DNA of 64,000 bases from Saprospiraceae bacterium (GTDB lineage: Bacteria; Bacteroidota; Bacteroidia; Chitinophagales; Saprospiraceae), in assembly GCA_016718205.1 (NCBI GenBank), contig JADKEB010000034.1:451230-515229 (forward strand), written 5' to 3'. The notes beneath the pieces are model-generated. The model searched no databases. It saw only the letters and a list, made by a program, of their open reading frames with translations, and was not told the DNA's origin. Made by a program: the position numbers and the translations under genes. Below are positions 19,192-27,523 of the stretch, one piece after another (position 1 is the first letter of the stretch; each line of letters starts with the position of its first letter).

Positions 19192-20000
19192 TAAGGCATC
19201 AATTTTTTTGTAAAATCTCCACTTTCATTGTCAAATACTAACTGATTCATTCTGTAATAGTACCAATGTTTTTTGGGGTTGTAATCTTGATTTCTCCAAA
19301 TGCATTCGTTTATTTCAAATGTATTTTCGAGTACCTTTTTATCCAGTTCTTTTATTTCGTTGGTAACCTTTTTATTGTCTTTTAAATAGAGAAATTTTTC
19401 CAGCAATTCATCCATCAACCTTCGGCAATCCATATCATTTTGCCATTCATAAATGTAAATTTCGGTATTAACATATTTATTGGCGACCTTTCTCCATATT
19501 TCAAGAAAGTCGATTAATTGTATTTCACTTTCGGACTGAATGCCGCTTGTGTCCAACCTTATACTCCACTTATAATTGGCATTTTTATGTTTTGAAAGGT
19601 TCTTCGTTGCGATGCCTGTGGCAAATAAGTCGTCTCTATGATTATTTTCATCTTCATCATATTCATAAACTGTAACTTGTTTGCCTTCGTGCAATTCTAT
19701 TTCGTCGCCATGGCTGTCCGAAATTGTATTTTCTTTGGCCAATAAACCCAAATTATGATCATACATTGCATCCTGAAAGCTGATGCAGATTCGTGCAGGT
19801 TTATCAAAATTTGTCCTAATTTCTGATAAACATCCTAGGCACAAACAACCTATAAACATTTTTGATAGGGCTTGAAGTTCTTTTTTGGTAAATGAAATAG
19901 CAGAACAATGGCAGGTAGAAATATTTTCGGCGTTGCAGGCAAATTCTTTATAACATTTAGGGCATACTTTGATACGCTCTGTGTTTGTTGATTTATTCAT
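19191..20000 (-). CDS. Cysteine-rich CWC-type zinc-binding protein with extra C-terminal domain
   Basis: A 269-residue protein. Residues 12-60 contain VCPKCYKEFACN, STCHCSAISF and FIGCLCLGCLSEI, the cysteine spacing of the small CWC family. Those proteins are usually only about 70 residues; here some 200 residues of an unfamiliar, mostly acidic domain follow (RICISFQDAMYD, GKQVTVYEYDEDEN, YKWSIRLDTSGIQ, LIDFLEIWRKV). It is the first large gene of the cluster and its start ATG at 20000 may overlap the stop of a short upstream frame. A fusion of a zinc-binding head to a novel domain is the simplest description; function unknown. Confidence 0.65.
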   Translation of the reverse strand: MNKSTNTERIKVCPKCYKEFACNAENISTCHCSAISFTKKELQALSKMFIGCLCLGCLSEIRTNFDKPARICISFQDAMYDHNLGLLAKENTISDSHGDEIELHEGKQVTVYEYDEDENNHRDDLFATGIATKNLSKHKNANYKWSIRLDTSGIQSESEIQLIDFLEIWRKVANKYVNTEIYIYEWQNDMDCRRLMDELLEKFLYLKDNKKVTNEIKELDKKVLENTFEINECIWRNQDYNPKKHWYYYRMNQLVFDNESGDFTKKLMP

Positions 20001-20096
20001 AAAAAATAATATTGCTCCATTTGTTTAATTAATATTTCATATTGACCTTCGGTTTCAGCTTTATATTTCAAATGCGTATTTGATACCACCATTTCT
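20001..20096 (-). CDS. Short coupled ORF or remnant ahead of the CWC gene
   Basis: A short frame (about 31 codons, MVVSNTHLKYKAETEGQYE... ending QYYFL) whose stop overlaps the ATG of the CWC gene as ATGA. The overlap is the style of this operon, so it may be a tiny gene or the surviving C-terminus of a deleted one. No homologue recognised; an alternative is that it is simply leader sequence. Confidence 0.25.
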
Positions 20097-20113
20097 AATG
20101 ATACAAGTTGGCG

Positions 20114-21046
20114 TTATTTCTGTTTTAGTAGCCATTTTATTAATTCGTCACCGTCGACGATACTCCAGGAATGAGGATGTCTGTTATTGTCAGGTTTGCG
20201 ATATCCCTTATGCTGCGTCGTAATTAATGTGGCATTCTCATTTCCAAGTATATTAAGTTCATTTATCATTGCAGATTGAAAGGTAGAATTCATGCTTGAA
20301 AAATCCATATCTCGTTCCTTCATCCACCAATGTATGTCAGGTTCAGTGTAAATTCTTATTGAAGTTTTGAGTAATTTTTTAATGGCAGTCTGTGAAGTAT
20401 CAGAAAAGGAATATGGAGACATATTATGATAGTTTGAAATTGAATTTTCGGGAGTCCCATTCATAATTTCCCTAATTTTCTGAACGAGAAAAACACTTTC
20501 TTCATTTGGATATGTCTTCACCGAAAGCCTTATGTTCCGTTTACTTGAGTGATACATTTGCTCAAAATCGACAGGCGGGTCAATGGCAAATAATGCATTT
20601 GGTTTTTTATCAGCATCCTCGGCATATTTTAAAACACAACTTCCTCCTATCGAATAACCACCTAAATAAAAAGGCTGGTCAGTAAGGTTGTTTTTCTCCC
20701 TGACATCAGCTATTATTTTTTTAAACCACTGTTGGCTTGACTCATCTATACCAAAAGAAAAAACACCATCTTGAAGAGTAGGAATAATTGTCAAAAGTCC
20801 ACTTTCAGCTAATCGTATCGGAAGCGAGGATTGTTGCATCACCCGTTCAGCGGTTTCACTATAGCCCGGCAAAAGGAATATATAGCCGATTACAGGTGAT
20901 TTTGACGGAAAAATAATTGTATAGCAATTTTTTGTTGTGTCATTTTCAAGAAATACCTTTTCTGTTTTAAAGTGAATTCTTTTTTGAGCGCTGCACCCGA
21001 TTGTAAAAATAGACAATGCCAAAAAAGTAAATATAAACTTTGTCAT
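20114..21046 (-). CDS. Exported alpha/beta-hydrolase-fold protein
   Basis: A 310-residue protein with a lipoprotein-like signal (FLALSIFTIGCSAQ, lipobox cysteine at about residue 18). The hydrolase fold shows GYIFLLPGYSET (oxyanion/strand region near residue 55), the nucleophile elbow GGYSIGGSC (serine at about residue 150), an acid candidate in IYTEPDIHWW, and a late histidine in NRHPHSW. Similar proteins are esterase-like but the substrate cannot be named. It lies downstream of a small lipoprotein gene on the same strand with a 30-base gap, so co-transcription is likely. Confidence 0.75.
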   Translation of the reverse strand: MTKFIFTFLALSIFTIGCSAQKRIHFKTEKVFLENDTTKNCYTIIFPSKSPVIGYIFLLPGYSETAERVMQQSSLPIRLAESGLLTIIPTLQDGVFSFGIDESSQQWFKKIIADVREKNNLTDQPFYLGGYSIGGSCVLKYAEDADKKPNALFAIDPPVDFEQMYHSSKRNIRLSVKTYPNEESVFLVQKIREIMNGTPENSISNYHNMSPYSFSDTSQTAIKKLLKTSIRIYTEPDIHWWMKERDMDFSSMNSTFQSAMINELNILGNENATLITTQHKGYRKPDNNRHPHSWSIVDGDELIKWLLKQK

Positions 21047-21076
21047 TTGTATTTGTTCTTTGTTGATCTTTTTGTA

Positions 21077-21481
21077 TTATCGGATGACATTTTTACACCT
21101 AATACTTTCTGTTATCTTGTAAATTTCTCCTGGCAAATGATCACTGGAATAATATTTTTTCTGAACTTCGCATTCACAATATTCATTGTTCAGCTTCAAC
21201 ATAATAATTCTGGGTCCCATAGGATGATTTCCACGTCCCCACTCTTTAACTTTAAATCCTTTACTTTTCAGAATCTGCACCAATATGAGTTTTTCATCTT
21301 CATCTTTGTCTACAATTTCTTTCGGCAAATTATCATATATATTTGGAAGTTCAATAAAATTGTCATTTGAGTTTTCTATAGCAAAATCAACAATTTTTTG
21401 ATTGAAATTCAAAGGTAGTATTTTCGCCTTCTCGCTACATGAAAAGAATAAAATCGAAAGTAATGTTAATGGATAATTCAT
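21077..21481 (-). CDS. Small lipoprotein, hypothetical
   Basis: A 134-residue protein with a short signal and lipobox-like LLSILFFSCSEKAK. The mature part is mixed alpha/beta with no recognised domain; it includes KGFKVKEWGRGNHPMGPRI and a pair of cysteines in EYCECEVQKKYY plus a late CKN. Upstream of the hydrolase gene on the same strand. Function unknown. Confidence 0.55.
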   Translation of the reverse strand: MNYPLTLLSILFFSCSEKAKILPLNFNQKIVDFAIENSNDNFIELPNIYDNLPKEIVDKDEDEKLILVQILKSKGFKVKEWGRGNHPMGPRIIMLKLNNEYCECEVQKKYYSSDHLPGEIYKITESIRCKNVIR

Positions 21482-21687
21482 TTTAAAATGTTGGGTTGTA
21501 AAGTTTGCCTAAAATGTCATTCTATCTAAACTTGTCAGCCAAAGGAAAAAACTATCATTTTCACTTCAAAATTCAAAATTAGCCAAAACCGGCTTATTTA
21601 GAGCCGTTTTATGCCATTTTTATTTTTGAGTGAGTGGGAAAGGAAATAAGTATTAGAAAATTGGTGATCTATCTTTGAGCCAATTTC

Positions 21688-21729
21688 ATCACTTTCGCTA
21701 AAACATAAAAATTTAAACATTCGCTTAAA
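21688..21729. repeat. Relic of the right arm of the GAGTATG element
   Basis: The sequence ATCACTTTCGCTAAAACATAAAAATTTAAACATTCGCTTA closely matches the right end of copy D (CTCACTTTCGCTCAAACAT...CATACTCTTA), with the terminal CATACTC changed to CATTCGC. No matching left arm is visible, so this is a decayed partial copy inside the 422-base gene-free stretch 21482-21903, which otherwise shows nothing recognisable. Confidence 0.5.
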
Positions 21730-21903
21730 ACAATTGTGAATTGTGATACTAAATTTTTGCAAACATTTTCTGTAGGATATAATTGATGTATTTTCTTAAT
21801 TTACTTAGCAAATGCAATTTTATTTTTTTATTTCATAAAATACGTGGAGTGATAACATCAATAAAACAAGAAAGCCTGACCGAAAAATATCGATCAGGCC
21901 TTG

Positions 21904-21977
21904 CGCCCCCTCCAGGACTTGAACCTGGGACCTGCGGATTAACAGTCCGTCGCTCTAACCGACTGAGCTAAGGAGGC
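21904..21977 (-). tRNA. tRNA-Asn (GTT)
   Basis: A 74-nt cloverleaf on the minus strand. Acceptor GCCTCCT pairs with AGGGGGC, with one T-G wobble, followed by discriminator G. The D-arm has AGCTCAGTCGGTTAGAGC. The anticodon arm is CGGACTGTTAATCCG, with loop CTGTTAA and anticodon GTT. The T-arm is CCAGGTTCAAGTCCTGG. CCA is not fully encoded (GCA follows the acceptor). A good promoter lies about 50 bases upstream. Confidence 0.97.
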
Positions 21978-22027
21978 ATTTGAGATTGAGTTCTGGTAAT
22001 ATCTTTATATTTTTTTCAAATGCGGTG

Positions 22028-22058
22028 CAAATGTACAATTCTTCGTTTAACTTCACAA
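22028..22058 (-). promoter_or_regulatory. Promoter of tRNA-Asn
   Basis: On the minus strand TTG (22058-22056), a 20-base spacer, then TACATTTG (22035-22028). This matches the Bacteroidota sigma-ABfr consensus (-33 TTG, -7 TAnnTTTG). Start of transcription is expected around 22021, some 44 bases before the mature tRNA end. Confidence 0.65.
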
Positions 22059-22088
22059 TTAATTGAATGATTTTTTCATGAAAAACTT

Positions 22089-22973
22089 TTACAAATGTCT
22101 TTCAGCATGATAACTACTCCTCACTAATGGACTGCTTTCTACATACATAAATCCCCGGCTCAGTCCTTCTTCCTTGTATATGGCAAATATATCAGGATGA
22201 ATAAATTCAGCTACCTCGATGTGCATTTTTGTCGGTTGAAGGTACTGACCTATAGTGAAAACATCACATCCATGGGCTACCAGATCATCCATGATTTTGT
22301 ACACCTGATCTTTGGTTTCTCCCAGTCCCACCATTATGCCTGACTTTGTCCTTTTTCCGTATGCTTTCGTGCGGCTGATCTGTTCCAGTGAGCGCTCATA
22401 TCTTGCCTGTGGGCGCACTTTCCTATATAACTCCTGTACTGTCTCCATATTGTGAGATACTACTTCCTGTCCTGCGCTGATCATCGTCTCCAGAGCATCC
22501 CAGCTCGCTTTGACATCGGGAATCAGGGTTTCTATGGTGGTTTCGGGCGATAATTCTTTTACTTTCACAACCGTCTGGTGCCAGATTTCAGCTCCCCGGT
22601 CTCTGAGTTCGTCTCGGTTGACTGAAGTGATGACGGCGTGTTTTACACCCATGAGAAAGATAGCTTCCGCAACTCTGCGTGGCTCGTCCTCATCATACTC
22701 AGGGGGACGACCTGTTTTTACCGCACAAAATGAGCAGCTGCGGGTACACACATTGCCCAGGATCATAAAGGTAGCTGTTCCAGCACCCCAACATTCACCC
22801 ATATTAGGGCAATTACCACTTTGACAGATAGTATGCAATTTATATTCATCTACCAGACTTCGAACTTTGCGATAGTCTTCACCTATGGGCAATTTGACCC
22901 TTAACCAATCGGGTTTTTTTGACTTCTTTTGAGTTGTTGAAGGCAATTCAGAAATTATAGGTAATTCTATCAC
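22089..22973 (-). CDS. lipA: Lipoyl synthase
   Basis: A radical SAM enzyme that inserts two sulfurs into octanoyl groups on lipoyl domains. The auxiliary cluster ligands are in CQSGNCPNMGEC (C50, C55, C61). The SAM-binding cluster is CTRSCSFC (C76, C80, C83). Later motifs include RDELRDRGAEIW, NMETVQELYRKVRPQARYE and GLGETKDQV. The C-terminal RSSYHAERH contains the conserved RSSYHA serine ligand region. The length of 294 residues is standard. lipB is not adjacent. A short GAGTATG element (copy B) sits immediately upstream of the gene. Confidence 0.96.
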   Translation of the reverse strand: MIELPIISELPSTTQKKSKKPDWLRVKLPIGEDYRKVRSLVDEYKLHTICQSGNCPNMGECWGAGTATFMILGNVCTRSCSFCAVKTGRPPEYDEDEPRRVAEAIFLMGVKHAVITSVNRDELRDRGAEIWHQTVVKVKELSPETTIETLIPDVKASWDALETMISAGQEVVSHNMETVQELYRKVRPQARYERSLEQISRTKAYGKRTKSGIMVGLGETKDQVYKIMDDLVAHGCDVFTIGQYLQPTKMHIEVAEFIHPDIFAIYKEEGLSRGFMYVESSPLVRSSYHAERHL

Positions 22974-22989
22974 TAAGAAGACTATTTTA

Positions 22990-23043
22990 GAGTATGTTTA
23001 AACTTTTATCATTTGGCTCCAAGTGGCAAATTTAAGCATACTC
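22990..23043. repeat. Inverted-repeat element, copy B (deleted, 54 bp)
   Basis: The smallest copy: the left arm GAGTATGTTTAAACTTTTATCATTTGG... runs almost directly into the right terminus TTTAAGCATACTC (one change from the family). It is flanked by TTA at 22987-22989 and 23044-23046. It lies between lipA and the next minus-strand gene, and both arms together could fold into a stem. Confidence 0.75.
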
Positions 23044-23054
23044 TTATTCAAAAA

Positions 23055-23867
23055 TTAATTTGTTCTCTTACCAAACTCTATAGTTGCATAAAAGTTTATA
23101 AAATAGGGCTTAGCACTAATGGCATCTGTTTCAACCATAATTGGAATTTTTCTGGTATATATGTCTCCCATGATGCCCACTTCAATTGATGTTGCATATT
23201 GTTCAAAAGCACCGAGTGAAAAAAACAGACCGAGTTTCCCTTGAATTCCAGGTACTACACTGATATTTTTCCATCCACTGCCAGGGGATCCACCTCCAAA
23301 AATAAAGTTATAGTCAAGAAACTTGTCCGCATTGGAATCGTTCAATTTTTCTTCTTTAAGTTCATTCAGGAATTTTCCATCCCGCTCTACACCATAAACC
23401 AACTCTAGATAATAAGGCTTCAGAATGGCGATTGCTGGTCCTGCTTCATAATTATAACCGATCGCTACCCCTTTCCTTTTTGTTTTGTCTGTGAGAAGGG
23501 TTTTTGTTCCTTTGCCGGCTCGAATCATATAAAGACTGTTTTGTTTGCCAAACTTAAATGATCTGCTGATTTTACTGAACTGATAAGGTATGTTTTTATT
23601 CTGCTTTTGTTCTCTGGGATCAGAAATATGACCGAGCTCAATATGATAATAGTTGGTTTTATAGTAAGATTTTATTTTGCCTTTATTGTAAGCTATGCTG
23701 TATCCATTTGTGTGTAGGGTTCCTTTTAGTGTTGATTCATTTCTGTATATGATTCCTTTCCATTCGAATTCCACTTGTTTGGGCTGAAAAGACTTTTGCG
23801 CCGATGTCTCTAACAGACAAAACATCGCAAAAAGCAAAGAAAATGAAATCCTACATATTACGTGCAT
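23055..23867 (-). CDS. Exported hypothetical protein, probable outer-membrane barrel
   Basis: A 270-residue protein with a signal peptide (LLFAMFCLLETSAQ). The mature chain alternates polar and hydrophobic residues in many short strands (YYHIELGHIS, GVAIGYNYEAGPAIAIL, LGLFFSLGAFEQYATSIEVGI, PYFINFYATIEFG), as in small beta-barrels. It ends FGKRTN rather than in the usual aromatic residue. No family recognised. It follows hppA on the same strand, but a strong terminator separates the two. Confidence 0.6.
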   Translation of the reverse strand: MHVICRISFSLLFAMFCLLETSAQKSFQPKQVEFEWKGIIYRNESTLKGTLHTNGYSIAYNKGKIKSYYKTNYYHIELGHISDPREQKQNKNIPYQFSKISRSFKFGKQNSLYMIRAGKGTKTLLTDKTKRKGVAIGYNYEAGPAIAILKPYYLELVYGVERDGKFLNELKEEKLNDSNADKFLDYNFIFGGGSPGSGWKNISVVPGIQGKLGLFFSLGAFEQYATSIEVGIMGDIYTRKIPIMVETDAISAKPYFINFYATIEFGKRTN

Positions 23868-23941
23868 ATCAGAATGAAAATGGTGATAGTTATATTTTAA
23901 AACAAAAATACATCAAAAAGTTTGAAATGCTGTGAAATACT

Positions 23942-23987
23942 TAAAAAAAGAAAAAGCCTTCCATAAATGAATTACAGAAGGCTTTTG
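23942..23987 (-). terminator. Rho-independent terminator of hppA
   Basis: On the minus strand an AAAAGCCTTC / GAAGGCTTTT stem (arms at 23977-23986 and 23951-23961) with a 15-base loop, followed by TTTCTTTTTTT. It lies about 20 bases past the hppA stop and is the clearest terminator in the window. Confidence 0.85.
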
Positions 23988-24004
23988 ATATTTTAGAGAT
24001 TATC

Positions 24005-26170
24005 TTAAGAAAGCAGTGGTGCCAATACCAGTGCCACTATTGAAATCAACTTAAGAAGAATATTGAGTGAAGGTCCTGATGTGTCCTTAAACGGATCCCC
24101 TACCGTATCTCCAACTACAGTGGCTTTATGCGGATCTGACCCCTTGTAATACATTTTACCCTGAATTTCTACTCCTTCTTCAAACATTTTTTTAGCATTG
24201 TCCCATGCGCCTCCTGCATTGGACTGGAAAATAGCCATCAGTACACCACAAGAAGTAACACCTGCCAACAATCCTCCAAGCATTTCTGCACCTCCACCAA
24301 ATCCGATGATCACGGGTGAAATCACTGCCAGCAAACCCGGCAATACCATCTCTCTGATTGAAGCTTTTGTGGATATTTCCACACACTTGCCATATTCTGC
24401 TTTACCATCTGCGGCATCAAATGTTGATTTGTCGCTGTCGGACCACGTTTTATATTCTGATCCGTCATTCTTTTTCATGACTGCAAGAGCCGCCTTCAGT
24501 TCAGGAATATCCGCAAATTGTCTTCTCACTTCCTGTATCATGTCCATAGCCGCACGACCTACTGCATTCATGGCCAGAGCTGAAAACAAAAATGGCAACA
24601 TAGATCCTATCAGTAGTCCTGCCATAACAACCGGATTGGCTACATCGATCGATGTCAATCCTGTTGTAGTCATGTAGGCAGCGAAAAGCGCTAATGCTGT
24701 CAAAGCAGCCGAACCTATGGCGAAACCTTTACCAATGGCTGCAGTAGTATTTCCTACAGCGTCGAGTTTATCTGTTTTTTGTCTTACATCTTTAGGCAAG
24801 TCTGCCATTTCTGCTATACCCCCTGCATTGTCAGAGATAGGACCGTAAGCGTCAACGGCCAACTGGATACCGAGGTTGGAGAGCATACCTACTGCCGCAA
24901 TGGCGATACCATACAATCCTGCGAAATAATGAGCACCTATAATGCCTGCTGCAAGCACTAATGTAGGAAGTGCTGTGGACATCATCCCTACTCCCAGACC
25001 TGCTATAATGTTGGTTGCAGCTCCGGTGAGGGACTGATTGACTATGGATTTTACAGGTTTTGTTCCCGTACCAGTATAAAATTCTGTGATGATACCTATC
25101 GCAAGACCGGCCACAAGACCTATGATGACTGCCCAAAATACACCCATTGATGTAAATGTAGTTCCTGCAGCATCACTCCATGACTCAGGAAGCATCCAAT
25201 CCACTATAAAAAATGTGGCTACAAGCATCAAAGCGGCAGAAATAAATTCCCCTTTGTTGAGTGCTTTTTGGGGATCTCCGCCATCGCCCACCTTTACAAA
25301 AAATGTACCCAGAATAGATGTTAATATACCTACTCCTGAAAGAACTAAAGGCAATATAATCGCATTTAATCCACCGAAATCATTGGTGCTTTCAAAACCT
25401 GTGATACCAACAAAAACAGCACCAAGTACCATAGTACCAACAATGGCTCCTACATATGACTCAAAAAGGTCGGCTCCCATACCTGCGACATCGCCTACAT
25501 TGTCGCCTACGTTATCTGCAATAGTGGCGGGATTGAGCGGATGATCCTCTGGTATGCCAGCCTCCACCTTGCCTACGAGGTCAGCACCCACGTCAGCAGC
25601 TTTGGTATATATACCTCCACCTACACGTGCAAAAAGTGCTATGGATGATGCTCCAAATGAAAAGCCTGTCAATACAGTGATCACCTTGTTGATTTCCCAA
25701 CCCATATTGGAATAAACGATAAAAAGAGTACCAAGACCTAAGAGTCCTAATCCTACAACGCCCATACCCATTACAGATCCACCTGCAAATGCCACTTCAA
25801 GCGCTTTGCCGAGACTTGTACGGGCTGCATTGGTGGTTCTGACGTTGGCTTTGGTAGCTACTTTCATACCTATGAATCCTGCCAGAGCAGAACAAAAAGC
25901 ACCAATTACAAAGGAAATACCCACTATAGGTGAAGATCCTTCGGTGGTGCCGCTAATAGCCATCAAAACACCCACAACAGCTACAAATATAGCCAATACC
26001 TTGTATTCTGCTTTTAAAAATGCCATAGCACCATCAGAGATACTTTTGGCAATTCTTGCCATTTTTTCTGTTCCAACATCTTGTTTTGCTACCCAGCTAC
26101 TTTTCCAGTAAGTAAAGAGTAATGATAAAATACCCAAGACAGGAATTAAATAAATTAAATTTTGTCCCAT
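24005..26170 (-). CDS. hppA: Membrane-bound ion-translocating pyrophosphatase
   Basis: A 721-residue polytopic pump (about 16 helices) that couples PPi hydrolysis to H+ and/or Na+ export. The substrate site is visible as DVGADLVGKVEAGIPEDHPLNP split by the acidic cluster ADNVGDNVGDVAGMGADL, and as VGDTVGDPFKDTSGPSLN near the C-terminus. The signature GNTTAA has alanine at the position where potassium-independent enzymes carry lysine, so it should be the K+-dependent type. The transported ion cannot be assigned with confidence. A consensus promoter lies about 110 bases upstream and a strong terminator follows. Confidence 0.95.
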   Translation of the reverse strand: MGQNLIYLIPVLGILSLLFTYWKSSWVAKQDVGTEKMARIAKSISDGAMAFLKAEYKVLAIFVAVVGVLMAISGTTEGSSPIVGISFVIGAFCSALAGFIGMKVATKANVRTTNAARTSLGKALEVAFAGGSVMGMGVVGLGLLGLGTLFIVYSNMGWEINKVITVLTGFSFGASSIALFARVGGGIYTKAADVGADLVGKVEAGIPEDHPLNPATIADNVGDNVGDVAGMGADLFESYVGAIVGTMVLGAVFVGITGFESTNDFGGLNAIILPLVLSGVGILTSILGTFFVKVGDGGDPQKALNKGEFISAALMLVATFFIVDWMLPESWSDAAGTTFTSMGVFWAVIIGLVAGLAIGIITEFYTGTGTKPVKSIVNQSLTGAATNIIAGLGVGMMSTALPTLVLAAGIIGAHYFAGLYGIAIAAVGMLSNLGIQLAVDAYGPISDNAGGIAEMADLPKDVRQKTDKLDAVGNTTAAIGKGFAIGSAALTALALFAAYMTTTGLTSIDVANPVVMAGLLIGSMLPFLFSALAMNAVGRAAMDMIQEVRRQFADIPELKAALAVMKKNDGSEYKTWSDSDKSTFDAADGKAEYGKCVEISTKASIREMVLPGLLAVISPVIIGFGGGAEMLGGLLAGVTSCGVLMAIFQSNAGGAWDNAKKMFEEGVEIQGKMYYKGSDPHKATVVGDTVGDPFKDTSGPSLNILLKLISIVALVLAPLLS

Positions 26171-26278
26171 AAAAATTTGTGATTGTCGTTAATAATTAAA
26201 AATATTGTTTGAAAAAAAATTCGCAATTTCAAAAAAAAGAAATCTAAATGTACTTTTTCCAAAAACCAATAAAGGCCA

Positions 26279-26308
26279 CAAAAGTAAAATTTATAGTAAA
26301 AAAAACAA
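26279..26308 (-). promoter_or_regulatory. Promoter of hppA
   Basis: Minus strand: TTG at 26308-26306, exactly 19 bases, then TACTTTTG at 26286-26279. It matches the Bacteroidota housekeeping promoter. The resulting leader of about 100 bases before the hppA ATG is A/T rich with no obvious structure. Confidence 0.7.
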
Positions 26309-26374
26309 ATTTAGTGATTGATATTTATTAGATTTTGAACCAATTTGCCCTATTATATTACAGAAAAGCACATC

Positions 26375-27523
26375 ATGAAACAAATATATTCTAAACTTAC
26401 CTCTCAAAACGTCACAATATTTACTGAAATGTCTGCCCTGGCACTCCAACACAATGCCATCAATCTGGGACAAGGGTTTCCTGATTACAACCCACCGGAA
26501 AATTTATTGCATCTCATTCATCAAAATATCTTTCGGGATATACATCAATATGCTCCGATGCCCGGCAACTACAAACTTCGTGAAGCAATTTCAGGAAAAA
26601 TTATGAAATCTTACGGCACTTATGTTCATCCTGAGAAGGAGATTACCATTACTGCCGGAGCAACACAAGCTATTTTTACCGCCATAACAGCGTTAATACA
26701 TCCGGGAGACGAAGTGATCATCTTTGAGCCTGCCTATGATGCATACAAACCTTCTGTGGAAATCGCAGGCGGAAAATGTGTCGTTTATACCATGCAGGGT
26801 GACGATTTCAGGATAGATTGGAATCTTGTAAAATCCATGATAAGCTCCAACACAAAAATGATCATCATCAATAGTCCGCACAATCCATCTGCAACCATCC
26901 TCGACGACGATGATATGACATCTCTCCAAAATGTAGTCTCCGGCACTGACATCATCATCATCAGTGATGAGGTGTACGAACATCTGATTTTTGATGGGGC
27001 TATGCACAAGAGTGTATTGAAGTATCCTGAATTGTGTTCAAGAAGCCTGGCTGTATTTTCTTTTGGTAAAACCTTCCATGCCACGGGCTGGAAAATAGGA
27101 TATATCACCGGACCGGATTACCTCATGAAGGAATTTCGCAAAATACACCAATGGAATGTCTTTTGTGTCAACAGCATTATACAGGATGCCCTTTCGGTAT
27201 ACCTAAACGAACCTGCCCACTATGAGTATCTTTCAGATTTTTATCAGGCAAAAAGGGATTACTTTTTAGAATCCATCAAAAATACCCCTTTAAAACCATT
27301 GAAGAGCCAAGGGACTTTTTTTCAGATAGTGGACTATTCGGCGATAAGCCATGAAGATGATATTTCCTTTGTAAAATGGATGACTGAAAAGATAGGAGTC
27401 ACAGCCATTCCGCTGTCTGTATTTTATTCTCAAAAGTCAGATCAAAGACACATCCGGTTCTGTTTTGCCAAAACAGAAAAGCTTTTGGATATGGCAGGAG
27501 AAAGCTTGTCAGCCTTGAGATAA
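26375..27523 (+). CDS. Class I/II aminotransferase (methionine aminotransferase/YbdL-like)
   Basis: A PLP-dependent fold-type I aminotransferase of 382 residues, starting at ATG 26375 (MKQIYSKL); an upstream TTG frame is less likely. Motifs: INLGQGFPDYNPP, the YAPMPGNYKLREAI region, TAGATQAIF, NSPHNPSA, ISDEVYEHLIFDG and the PLP-lysine stretch SFGKTFHATGWKIGY. The pattern is that of YbdL/kynurenine aminotransferase-like enzymes that act on methionine in the salvage pathway. It is transcribed divergently from hppA and its 3' end overlaps the 3' end of the YhhN-type gene by 15 bases. Confidence 0.88.
   Translation: MKQIYSKLTSQNVTIFTEMSALALQHNAINLGQGFPDYNPPENLLHLIHQNIFRDIHQYAPMPGNYKLREAISGKIMKSYGTYVHPEKEITITAGATQAIFTAITALIHPGDEVIIFEPAYDAYKPSVEIAGGKCVVYTMQGDDFRIDWNLVKSMISSNTKMIIINSPHNPSATILDDDDMTSLQNVVSGTDIIIISDEVYEHLIFDGAMHKSVLKYPELCSRSLAVFSFGKTFHATGWKIGYITGPDYLMKEFRKIHQWNVFCVNSIIQDALSVYLNEPAHYEYLSDFYQAKRDYFLESIKNTPLKPLKSQGTFFQIVDYSAISHEDDISFVKWMTEKIGVTAIPLSVFYSQKSDQRHIRFCFAKTEKLLDMAGESLSALR

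Noticed and set aside
21783..21971. Open frame ending in LAPPPGLEPGTCGL
   Set aside because: It reads through the reverse complement of the tRNA-Asn gene, a common false gene call.
24198..25544. Long plus-strand frames antisense to hppA
   Set aside because: They mirror the Ala/Gly-rich pump sequence; proline- and threonine-rich composition without motifs.
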